A DNA stretch of 33,263 nt from an uncultured Lachnospiraceae bacterium (GTDB lineage: Bacteria > Bacillota > Clostridia > Lachnospirales > Lachnospiraceae): NCBI GenBank assembly GCA_947174185.1, contig CAMWHY010000018.1, positions 1-33,263 on the forward strand. The letters run 5' to 3'. Shown here one piece after another: positions 1 through 7,958 of this stretch. The position numbers were made by a program, and so were the translations under genes. Every line of letters begins with the position of its first letter. The first letter of the stretch is position 1. The notes under the pieces are model-generated. The model did not search any database. It saw nothing but the letters and a program-made list of their open reading frames with translations, and was not told where the DNA came from.

Positions 1-315
1 AACCGTGACCACTGCTCCATTTCCTTCTTCCTGAAGTCCATTCGGTGTCAGATACAGAAAATCATACCCATACTCCTTTGACGCCTCTGAAAAAAATTGC
101 CTTAACTCTGACTCCTCTGGCACCTGATCAAAGCCTATCCGATAGGTGCTGGTGGTACTGGCGTTCATAATAGAGGCGCTTAGAGCCATACTTCCGATAA
201 AAATCAGCGGATAAAGAATCAGCGGAACAACAATCATCATCAGGATGGTTTTCTTATCCCTGAGAATATCCGTCATTTCTTTTTTATATAATGCAGCAAT
301 AATCTTTTTATTCAT
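1..315 (-). CDS. ABC-2 type transporter permease, NatB-like, N-terminal part (continues past window edge)
   Basis: Translation from ATG at 315: MNKKIIAALYKKEMTDILRDKKTILMMIVVPLILYPLIFIGSMALSASI..., a typical ABC-2 permease N-terminus; start overlaps the stop of the upstream ATPase gene. Confidence 0.8.
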   Translation of the reverse strand, partial: MNKKIIAALYKKEMTDILRDKKTILMMIVVPLILYPLIFIGSMALSASIMNASTTSTYRIGFDQVPEESELRQFFSEASKEYGYDFLYLTPNGLQEEGNGAVVTV

Positions 316-1099
316 CCGCTTCGCCTCCCATCCCCTCAATCAAAGCCCGGAAGGTCTCGCGAAGATTTGTAGTATCCGTCTGCCGCATCAGCTGCTCTGG
401 TGTTCCTTCGGCAATGATCTTCCCCCGATAAAGCATCACAATCCTGTCGCAGAGATACTGAGCCTCCTCCATATAATGCGTGGAATAAATCACGGTTTTT
501 CCCCGTTCCCGTTCCTTCTTCATAAACTGTATGATTGATTCACTGCTGATAATATCAAGTCCCAGGGTCGGTTCATCAAAAATATAGATCTGCGGTTTAT
601 GGATCAGGCATCTGGCAATATTGGCACGCTGTGTCTGTCCGGTGGACAGACGCTCGATCCGGTTATCAATAAAGGATTCCATGTCAAGTACAGCGCAAAT
701 CTCCTTGATCCTGTCCTGCTGCTCCTCTTTTGGAATCCCGTAGATTTCTGCAATCGTGGAAAGCATCTCCCTTGTACTAAAACGGTGATACAGTTTTGTA
801 TTGCCGGACAGATAACCAACCATCGTTTTGATCCTGATCTGGTCTGTGATCTCCCCACCTTCCTGATCACTGATCACGACCTCTCCCTCCGTAGGCTTCA
901 TCAGATTACCGAGCATACGCAGCAGCGTGGTCTTACCGGCGCCATTGGGCCCTAATACCCCAAGGATCTCCCCGGCATCCGCCTGCATGGTCACATGATC
1001 CACTGCATAAAATTCGAAGGACATTTTTTTATTCACGGTCTTTTGTTTCTCATCCTTTACTTTCCTGAATTTTTTACTTAATCCTTCAGTTCTGATCAT
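308..1099 (-). CDS. ABC transporter ATP-binding protein, NatA-like
   Basis: Walker A GPNGAGKTT, signature LSTGQTQRANIARCL, Walker B IYIFDEPTLGLD; coupled to the permease. Confidence 0.93.
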   Translation of the reverse strand: MIRTEGLSKKFRKVKDEKQKTVNKKMSFEFYAVDHVTMQADAGEILGVLGPNGAGKTTLLRMLGNLMKPTEGEVVISDQEGGEITDQIRIKTMVGYLSGNTKLYHRFSTREMLSTIAEIYGIPKEEQQDRIKEICAVLDMESFIDNRIERLSTGQTQRANIARCLIHKPQIYIFDEPTLGLDIISSESIIQFMKKERERGKTVIYSTHYMEEAQYLCDRIVMLYRGKIIAEGTPEQLMRQTDTTNLRETFRALIEGMGGEADE

Positions 1100-1151
1100 A
1101 CCGCTCCTCTTCTTTCATAATCTTCTTTAAGTAATCTTCTTATGCCTTCCG

Positions 1152-1853
1152 TTATTTTTCACTGCCATACTTCTTAATATAAAGATCCGGACGGCGTTGC
1201 CTGGTGCGCTCTATGGACTGCTCCAGACGCCATTTTTCAATATTCGCATGATGACCGCTCAGCAGTACCTCGGGTACCCGCCTTCCCATCCATTCCTCCG
1301 GACGGGTATATTGGGGATACTCTAACAGTCCGTCGTAAAACGACTCTGTTGTGGCAGATTCCTCATTGTTTAGCACTCCAGGCACCAGACGCGCTACCGC
1401 ATCCATCATGACCAATGCCGGCAGCTCTCCGCCGGTCAGGACATAGTCTCCGATCGAATAGTAATCCGTAACGATCTCCTCCAATACCCGCTCGTCAATT
1501 CCCTCATAGTGTCCGCACAAAAAGATCAGTTGATTTTCTGCTGCCAGTTCGGCTGCCGCCTGCTGATGAAACGGTTTCCCCTGAGGGGTAACGTAGATAA
1601 CCTTCGCTGTCTGCCCGTTCATTTTCCCTTTGACTGCCTGATAGGCGTCATAGACTGGCTGAGCCTGCATCAACATCCCTGCTCCACCGCCATAAGTATA
1701 ATCATCCACGCGGCCATGTTTATTGTTCGTATAATCCCTGATGTTAATGGTTTCCAGCTCGAGTATTCCATTTTCCATGGCCCGTTTGATGATACTGGTG
1801 TTCATAGCCTGTTCGATCATCTCCGGAAATAATGTCATACAATAATATTTCAT
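1152..1853 (-). CDS. trmD: tRNA (guanine37-N1)-methyltransferase TrmD
   Basis: MKYYCMTLFPEMIEQ..., GGGAGMLMQAQPVY, LCGHYEGIDERV, YVLTGGELPALVMMDAVARLVPGVL; ORF-track start at 1865 is TTG, ATG at 1853 preferred. Confidence 0.96.
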   Translation of the reverse strand: MKYYCMTLFPEMIEQAMNTSIIKRAMENGILELETINIRDYTNNKHGRVDDYTYGGGAGMLMQAQPVYDAYQAVKGKMNGQTAKVIYVTPQGKPFHQQAAAELAAENQLIFLCGHYEGIDERVLEEIVTDYYSIGDYVLTGGELPALVMMDAVARLVPGVLNNEESATTESFYDGLLEYPQYTRPEEWMGRRVPEVLLSGHHANIEKWRLEQSIERTRQRRPDLYIKKYGSEK

Positions 1854-1875
1854 AAAGGTATCCAAATCTTTCTTC

Positions 1876-2394
1876 TCACATTAAACCATCCATCACATGC
1901 ACCTGCACATACCCCGCTTCGATATCCACCCGCAGCACGCATTGCCTGATGGCGGGCAAAAGCAATTCTTTTCCATCATTCATAAGAATCTGATAAACAT
2001 CGTTCGCCCCTGTCTGCAACACATCTTTCAGAGTTCCAATCTCCCGATCGTCCTCATCTATGATTTTCAGACCAATCAGATCCGAAATATAATATTCATC
2101 CTTCTTCAAAGGAGAGGCATATTCCCGGCTCACATAAAGCTCTTTTTTTCTTAACCGTTCTACCTCATCCCTGTCATTAAATTCTTTAAATTTGATCAAC
2201 AGCAAATTTTTCTGATGCCTTACGGACTCCGGATGAACGATCCTTTTTTCTTTGCCGTCATCCAAAATGATCTCTTTGATCTTTTTGATACGTTCCGGTT
2301 CATCCGTCGTAGGAAATACCTTCACTTCCCCACGTACTCCATGAGGCTCTGTGATCACGCCGATACGGAATATGTCTTCCAAATGATTTACCAT
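1876..2394 (-). CDS. rimM: 16S rRNA processing protein RimM
   Basis: IGVITEPHGVRGEVKVFPTTD..., downstream of khpA and upstream of trmD; start chosen at MVNHLEDIFRIG because the ORF-track N-terminal extension runs through a hairpin-rich spacer. Confidence 0.94.
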   Translation of the reverse strand: MVNHLEDIFRIGVITEPHGVRGEVKVFPTTDEPERIKKIKEIILDDGKEKRIVHPESVRHQKNLLLIKFKEFNDRDEVERLRKKELYVSREYASPLKKDEYYISDLIGLKIIDEDDREIGTLKDVLQTGANDVYQILMNDGKELLLPAIRQCVLRVDIEAGYVQVHVMDGLM

Positions 2395-2426
2395 GCCTTT
2401 CACGCTAATAACCATGCCTTTCCATA

Positions 2427-2557
2427 GCCTGTGAATTTGGGCCGCAGGCACAAATTTACAAAACGAATTAATTCGTTTTTGAAAAACTCTTTGATTTTTC
2501 AATCTAAAGGCGCAAGCCAAACAGCTTGCGCCACCAAAATGCAGCCGACGCTGCATT
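2427..2557. repeat. Array of consecutive perfect inverted repeats in the khpA-rimM spacer
   Basis: aaaacgaatt/aattcgtttt (2460-2479); ttgaaaaa/tttttcaa (2479-2502); ggcgcaagc/gcttgcgcc (2509-2532); aatgcagc/gctgcatt (2538-2557); plus shorter gcctg/caggc (2427-2449). Confidence 0.85.
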
Positions 2558-2561
2558 CATC

Positions 2562-2792
2562 TTATTCAACGATTTCAACATCTACATAAACATCTTCCTG
2601 CATAGATGCAGCCTTAATTACGGTACGAATTGCTTTTGCAATCCTTCCCTGTTTGCCAATCACCTTTCCCATATCAGTAGGGGCAACATGAAGTTCTATC
2701 GTTGTATGTTTTCCATTTGTCTTTTCCGTGACCACAACCTCATCCGGCTTTTCTACCAGCGCTTTTGCAATCACTTCAACCAATTCTTTCAT
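2562..2792 (-). CDS. khpA: KH-domain RNA-binding protein KhpA (YlqC family)
   Basis: 76 aa, VAPTDMGKVIGKQGRIAKAIRTVIKAA (KH GxxG motif), between rpsP and rimM. Confidence 0.93.
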   Translation of the reverse strand: MKELVEVIAKALVEKPDEVVVTEKTNGKHTTIELHVAPTDMGKVIGKQGRIAKAIRTVIKAASMQEDVYVDVEIVE

Positions 2793-2828
2793 AAGCCACC
2801 TCCTATCAAAAGTCTGTCCAAAACAAGG

Positions 2829-3074
2829 TTACTTCTCAATGCCTGCAAGCTTGAAAATCTTATTGACAACTTCTGTAGGCTGGGCGCCGTTATTCAGCCA
2901 CTGCTTTGCCTTCTCAGCATCTACCTTGTATGTGCTGGGATCTGTGTTGGGATCATAGGTTCCGATCTCATCGATAAATTTACCGTCTCTTGGTGATCTG
3001 GAATCTGCAACAATGATCCTGTAGATCGGATTTCTCTTTTTTCCCATTCTTGTAAGTCTGATTTTTACTGCCAT
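2829..3074 (-). CDS. rpsP: 30S ribosomal protein S16
   Basis: [42 protein letters not shown]. Confidence 0.98.
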   Translation of the reverse strand: MAVKIRLTRMGKKRNPIYRIIVADSRSPRDGKFIDEIGTYDPNTDPSTYKVDAEKAKQWLNNGAQPTEVVNKIFKLAGIEK

Positions 3075-3110
3075 TTTTCTTTCCTCCAAAAAATATTTAA
3101 TATTGTTTAT

Positions 3111-4463
3111 TTAAAAGGGAAACCGCATTTTGCGTCCTTTCCTTCCTCCCATACCGCCGAACATCCCCGGCATCTGTTTCATCATCTTCTGCGACTGTTC
3201 AAACTGCTTGATGAAACGGTTTACTACCGAAATATCCACACCGGCGCCCCTTGCGATTCTGTGCTTTCTGCTTGGATTTAAAAGCTTCGGATTAGACCGT
3301 TCCTGTGGCGTCATGGAATATACGATCGCCTCGATCTGTGCCAGCTGCTTTTCATCTATCATAGATTCGATATCGCCTAACTGGTTGCCACCCGGCATCA
3401 TCTTGAGGATATTTGCAAATCCTCCAAGATTCCGCATCTGCTTCATGGATTCCAGATAATCATTAAAGTCCAGCTTGCCTTTCTTGAGCCTGCCCGCCAT
3501 TTCACGTTCTTTATCGGCATCCATATCGACATTGGCCTGCACTTTATCGATCAGAGTCAGCACATCGCCCATTCCAAGGATCCTGCCTGCCATACGATCC
3601 GGATAAAACTGCTCAAGATCAGACAGCTTCTCGCCCATACCAACATATAAGATGGGCTTTCCTGTCACCGCCTTAACAGACAGGGCAGCACCGCCTCTGG
3701 TATCACCGTCCATTTTGGATAATACGATACCGGTTACTCCGATCTTCTCATCAAATTCCTTCGCAACATTCACCGCATCCTGTCCGGTCATGGCGTCAAC
3801 TACGAGAAGCGTCTGATGAACTTCCACTGCCTTCTTGATCTTTTGCAGCTCCTCCATCATCCCTTCATCAATATGAAGTCTGCCGGCAGTATCTAAAATA
3901 ACCACATTGTGTCCATTCTTTTCCGCATGGGCAAGGGCATCCTTCGCAATCTCCACCGGATTATGATCCGTACCCATGGAAAAAACATCCACTTCCTGTT
4001 TTTTTCCATTGACGATCAGCTGTTCTACAGCCGCCGGACGATAGACGTCACAGGCCGCCAAAAGCGGCTTCTTGCCCTTTAATTTCATCTTTCCGGCAAT
4101 CTTCGCTGTCGTCGTTGTCTTACCTGCACCCTGAAGGCCGCACATCATGATCACGGTGATTGCTTTTCCTGGCTGAAATACCAGTTCTGTGGTCTCAGAA
4201 CCCATCAGCGTGGTCATCTCTTCATTTACGATCTTGATCACCATCTGCCCGGGATTTAATCCATTCAAAATATCCTCTCCTACGGCACGCTCCTCCACTG
4301 ATTTTACAAACTGCTTAACGACTTTAAAATTAACGTCAGCCTCCAAAAGCGCCATCTTGACTTCCTTCATTGCAGACTTTACGTCCGCTTCCGTCAGCCG
4401 CCCTTTGCTCCGCAGATTCTTAAATACATTCTGAAGTTTTTCGCTTAAACTTTCAAATGCCAT
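3111..4463 (-). CDS. ffh: Signal recognition particle protein Ffh
   Basis: GLQGAGKTTTTAKIA, DTAGRL, Met-rich C-terminal M domain (MMKQMPGMFGGMGGRKGRKMRFPF). Confidence 0.98.
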   Translation of the reverse strand: MAFESLSEKLQNVFKNLRSKGRLTEADVKSAMKEVKMALLEADVNFKVVKQFVKSVEERAVGEDILNGLNPGQMVIKIVNEEMTTLMGSETTELVFQPGKAITVIMMCGLQGAGKTTTTAKIAGKMKLKGKKPLLAACDVYRPAAVEQLIVNGKKQEVDVFSMGTDHNPVEIAKDALAHAEKNGHNVVILDTAGRLHIDEGMMEELQKIKKAVEVHQTLLVVDAMTGQDAVNVAKEFDEKIGVTGIVLSKMDGDTRGGAALSVKAVTGKPILYVGMGEKLSDLEQFYPDRMAGRILGMGDVLTLIDKVQANVDMDADKEREMAGRLKKGKLDFNDYLESMKQMRNLGGFANILKMMPGGNQLGDIESMIDEKQLAQIEAIVYSMTPQERSNPKLLNPSRKHRIARGAGVDISVVNRFIKQFEQSQKMMKQMPGMFGGMGGRKGRKMRFPF

Positions 4464-4543
4464 ATAAAACCCTGATCCTTTTCATCGCCACAATATCACT
4501 CACTTCACTATAAAAACATAATATTCATATCAAATTACAGGCT

Positions 4544-4897
4544 TCAATCCAAACCCTCATAAAGTTCATCAATAATCGCGTTGATTTCCCGTTTATGTTC
4601 TTTATCAGCGCTTTCGCATTCCATAAGGCTATTGACCAGTTCTTTTAACTTCGCGATCTTTTTCTTATTATCAGCGAACCGCTTTACCAGATGCAGCTTT
4701 TCTTCGTAATCAGCCAGAGTCTTGTCACAACGCTTGATCAGGTCATGTACACCCTGCCTGCTGATCCCTTTCTCTGCCGCGATCTCGCCCAGAGAAAGAT
4801 TGTTATAAACCGCCGCCTCATAGATTTCCTGCTGATGCTTTGTCAAGAGCGGACCATAAAAATCATATAATATTCCCTGTTCGATGATCCGTTCCAT
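4544..4897 (-). CDS. ylxM: YlxM/p13-like DNA-binding protein
   Basis: MERIIEQGILYDFYGPLLTKHQQEIYEAAVYNNLSLGEIAAEKGISRQGVHDLIKR (HTH), directly upstream of ffh; GGGAGCGG upstream of this ATG. Confidence 0.9.
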   Translation of the reverse strand: MERIIEQGILYDFYGPLLTKHQQEIYEAAVYNNLSLGEIAAEKGISRQGVHDLIKRCDKTLADYEEKLHLVKRFADNKKKIAKLKELVNSLMECESADKEHKREINAIIDELYEGLD

Positions 4898-4942
4898 GTT
4901 CCAAACCGCTCCCAACAAATAGAAACTTTCAGCACTTTGTCT

Positions 4943-4971
4943 ATCATACACAAAAGAAAACAGACTGTCAA
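4943..4971 (-). promoter_or_regulatory. Sigma-A type promoter for ylxM-ffh
   Basis: Minus strand TTGACA (4966-4971) - 17 bp - TATGAT (4943-4948). Confidence 0.8.
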
Positions 4972-4992
4972 GTATTTTTTCTTGACAGTCTG
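4961..4992 (-). terminator. Perfect 12-bp hairpin followed by a T-rich tract; contains the ylxM -35 element
   Basis: cagactgtcaag-tatttttt-cttgacagtctg; minus-strand continuation is TTTTCTTTT. Confidence 0.6.
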
Positions 4993-5067
4993 CGGTGCAG
5001 CAAAAACCCACTGCACTGTCCCTTTCCTCATAATATAGTTCCTTTAGAAATTGACATTATGAACCTT

Positions 5068-5541
5068 TCAATCAAAGCATTGTTTTTTATAATATATTTC
5101 ACCCCCCAAAGTAGCTACCATTAAATATTCTCCGGTATATTCTGAATTTTGAAGCCAAATAACCTGATCATAAAATATTTCAGGCCACCAATAGTCTATA
5201 AATGGAAATTTGATCGACGAAAACGCGACCAATTTATCTTCTACTGAGACCCATGCACCCTCTCCCTCTATGCCTAATCTATCGATTTCCTCTATTTCCT
5301 TTGGATCTCTTACCATGATGTAATAATTATCTCTGTAACATAATATCCGACTTCCATCCTCCTGACGTATGTAATAGCCTCCAAAATGGTCTCCTCGAAT
5401 GCAAAAAAGGATAAAGGTTATCGTACTGTATAATAAAATTACGATTCCAAAAAATATTCCCAAAAACTTCAGAAAATATTTACACGGCTTTGTCAAATAA
5501 AATTTTTTCATAATTAACTTTAGTCCCTTTTTGTTTTTCAT
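5068..5541 (-). CDS. Hypothetical single-pass membrane protein
   Basis: 157-aa ORF with one hydrophobic helix (FLKFLGIFFGIVILLYSTITFILFCI); possible alternative start at 5511; no family recognised. Confidence 0.65.
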   Translation of the reverse strand: MKNKKGLKLIMKKFYLTKPCKYFLKFLGIFFGIVILLYSTITFILFCIRGDHFGGYYIRQEDGSRILCYRDNYYIMVRDPKEIEEIDRLGIEGEGAWVSVEDKLVAFSSIKFPFIDYWWPEIFYDQVIWLQNSEYTGEYLMVATLGGEIYYKKQCFD

Positions 5542-5641
5542 TTAACCAAATATATTATTACTTCCTGCAGAAGGATTAATAATTATATCTGATTCTTTTG
5601 TAAACATTACCGTCCCGTTATTTTACCAATAGTCCAAAAGT

Positions 5642-6649
5642 CTATGACAATTTTCCACTGCACCAGTCTTCCCTTATTTTTTTCTCATCAAATTCAGGAG
5701 CATATACTGCTGCTTTTTCACACAATACACGTATCACATCTTCCGGTTCCTCAAGCGCTTCCGCTATGTCTGCTTCTGTGTTTCCTTTGGCAAGCTTCTT
5801 GCAGACAAGAAGAAATAATTTTAGCTCGATACCCTGTCTGATTCCCTCTTCCCGCTCGCTTCTCATATGCTTCTCTTCATCATATTCAAATATGCTCACT
5901 GCTATCGCCTCCGCTCGGTTCCTAATTAGGAAGTCTGCCAGAATATCATTCCTGATGCAATAGTCCACTGCCTTTTCTACCGCTTCTTCATAAGTCATCA
6001 TACTGGCAAACCGTCTTACCTGATCAACATACTGTGCATATTCTTCTAATAAACGGCACGCTTTCATTAACTCTTGATTATATCCCCAATTGATGTTATA
6101 TACTGTCACCAACAGTTCAAGTTCAGGCTGTTCCTGTTTCTTTAAAAACGCATCCGATAACCGTAAAACCTGCTTCACCGGCTGAGGATCAGTTCCATTA
6201 TAGAAAACCACAAACCTTGGGGACGGCAGTCTGACCAGTTTCTGCCCATATAGGTTTTCGTCCTTTGTCAGTCTCTGCAGTATCGTTGTGACATAGGTCA
6301 GATCCCTCAGCGGCATGTTGGGATTCACTGTTGACTGGTGTTCATAAAGCATCAGTTCAAAACCGAATACAAAGGAAACGTCATTTTTATAATTCATGTA
6401 TATCGCATTTTCCAATGTCGTGATCTCAAGGTTGTCCACTTCCGTATAAGCCGTTCCATTTACTGCATTGTAAAGGCTCAGAAGATTTTCCCTGTGGTTG
6501 AAAATCATACGGAACACGGTATCTTTATAGCGCCGGCGTGCTTTCGGCTTCTCTACCGTATTCTGTTTTTCTGCCGCTCTCCGCTTCGATGATTCCTTCT
6601 GCTTTACGCTTTTTGCCGCCTTTACCATTACTTTTCGTTTTTTGTTCAT
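5642..6649 (-). CDS. Rpn family recombination-promoting nuclease / PD-(D/E)XK-type putative transposase
   Basis: KDTVFRMIFNHRENLLSLYNAVNGT..., NDVSFVFGFELMLYEHQST (D...E-x-Q-type motif), C-terminal region typical of these proteins; AGGAGG upstream of start. Confidence 0.8.
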   Translation of the reverse strand: MNKKRKVMVKAAKSVKQKESSKRRAAEKQNTVEKPKARRRYKDTVFRMIFNHRENLLSLYNAVNGTAYTEVDNLEITTLENAIYMNYKNDVSFVFGFELMLYEHQSTVNPNMPLRDLTYVTTILQRLTKDENLYGQKLVRLPSPRFVVFYNGTDPQPVKQVLRLSDAFLKKQEQPELELLVTVYNINWGYNQELMKACRLLEEYAQYVDQVRRFASMMTYEEAVEKAVDYCIRNDILADFLIRNRAEAIAVSIFEYDEEKHMRSEREEGIRQGIELKLFLLVCKKLAKGNTEADIAEALEEPEDVIRVLCEKAAVYAPEFDEKKIREDWCSGKLS

Positions 6650-6788
6650 TTTTTGTCCTCCTGTATTGCAGAAGAACTTTTTTCAGAATCTCCTGCTTAT
6701 TTAAATAGTGAAAGTGAATAAAAGCATGGATTTTCTGAAAATAGAATTAGATAAAAGATTTGTTTAATAGAAAAATATGCTTTGAATT

Positions 6789-6817
6789 ATGGTAGCATGG
6801 AATGTGTGGAATTGCAA
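6789..6817 (-). promoter_or_regulatory. Candidate promoter for the Rpn-type gene
   Basis: Minus strand TTGCAA (6812-6817) - 17 bp - TACCAT (6789-6794). Confidence 0.4.
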
Positions 6818-6879
6818 ATAGAATTTTCTAATTGTTTATCATTAAATAGCGAGCAAAATAAGACCGGAAAGGTATTAAT

Positions 6880-7773
6880 TTATATCTGCTTCCTGTAATA
6901 ATCCTTATACCCTTCCCCATAAATCTCAGACGCGCTGGCGATGATCAAAAAAGCATGGCTGTCAATATCCTTTATGATTGCCACTGCATTCGGCGCCTGC
7001 CGTTTGCGCATGATACAAAGCATAATCTTCTTATCTCTTCCGGTATACGCCCCCTGTCCATGCAGATACGTAACCCCTCGTTGCAGTTCCTGCATAAATG
7101 CGCCTGCGATTGTTTCCGCCTCATCAGAAATTACAAAAATCATTCTTGCCTCTTCGCTTCCATACAACACCAGATCCAGTACCCTTGAAGTCACAAATAC
7201 TGTCAATGCTGCAAATAGAACTGTATCCACAGACCCGAAAACAAACAGGGACAGGAAAACGATGATGCTGTCAATGATAAAAAAGAATGCCCCCGTCTTT
7301 AAAAACGGATAACGATTTCTTAAAAGCTTGATCACAATATCCGTACCACCAGTTGTCGCTCCCAGCCGCAGGATCATCCCGATAGCCACAGCATTGATCG
7401 CGCCTCCCGCCACAGCCGCAAGAAACGGTTCTCTTGTCCATGCCCCGCTGATTTCAAATAAATTGGTAAAAAAGGAAATCCATACAAGAGTATATATTGT
7501 GGATGCAGTAAATTTAAATCCAAATTTCCAGATACTCAACGCCATAATCGGAATATTAAACAAAAAGATCAGCGTACCCGTGTCAATGCCTACCAACCGG
7601 TTGACCAGGATCGCAATTCCCGTGACACCACCCGGCGCAAGATTATTCGGATCAAGGAAGCAGCTAACGCCAAAAGCATAAACAGCAGCAAAAAGGATTA
7701 GCAATAAACCTCTCCCGACCAAAGTCCTGATCAATGATTTTGTTTTTTGCTTCACTGAAAAATCTGCCTTCAT
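6880..7773 (-). CDS. YitT family membrane protein (DUF2179 C-terminal domain)
   Basis: FGVSCFLDPNNLAPGGVTGIAILVN, LGATTGGTDIVIKLL, C-terminal GxGxYTGRDKKIMLCIMRKRQ. Confidence 0.92.
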   Translation of the reverse strand: MKADFSVKQKTKSLIRTLVGRGLLLILFAAVYAFGVSCFLDPNNLAPGGVTGIAILVNRLVGIDTGTLIFLFNIPIMALSIWKFGFKFTASTIYTLVWISFFTNLFEISGAWTREPFLAAVAGGAINAVAIGMILRLGATTGGTDIVIKLLRNRYPFLKTGAFFFIIDSIIVFLSLFVFGSVDTVLFAALTVFVTSRVLDLVLYGSEEARMIFVISDEAETIAGAFMQELQRGVTYLHGQGAYTGRDKKIMLCIMRKRQAPNAVAIIKDIDSHAFLIIASASEIYGEGYKDYYRKQI

Positions 7774-7836
7774 AGGATTAGATTATCCTGCGAAGACAGA
7801 TTTCATTCATTCCACATTCAACTGCCTGCTAAAATA

Positions 7837-7958
7837 AATACTGTTTTTCTTTCTAAATATTGGTTCGAGACGAATATCTGCTCTTTAGATATTCGTTTGA
7901 ACAAATATCTGCTTTTTAGATATTTGTTCGGGGCCAATATCTTCTTTTTAGATATTGG
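7837..7958. repeat. Tandem stem-loop array at the 3' end of ilvA: three perfect hairpins plus a degenerate fourth
   Basis: ccaatatct/agatattgg (7934-7958), gaacaaatatct/agatatttgttc (7899-7929), acgaatatct/agatattcgt (7870-7896), degenerate aatact.../..aatatt (7837-7861); centres about 31-34 bp apart with a shared core ATATCTAAA(A/G)AG(A/C)AGATAT on the minus strand. Confidence 0.9.

Noticed and set aside
4843-5031. 62-aa ORF (MRKGTVQWVFAAPQTVKKKYLTVCFLLCMIDK...) and the long ylxM N-terminal extension
   Set aside because: Both run through the hairpin and promoter upstream of ylxM; YlxM similarity begins at MERIIEQ (4897).
5630-5642. 13-bp aatagtccaaaag shared with the loop region of the 32986-33029 hairpin
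   Set aside because: Short AT-rich match with no shared flanks; may be chance.
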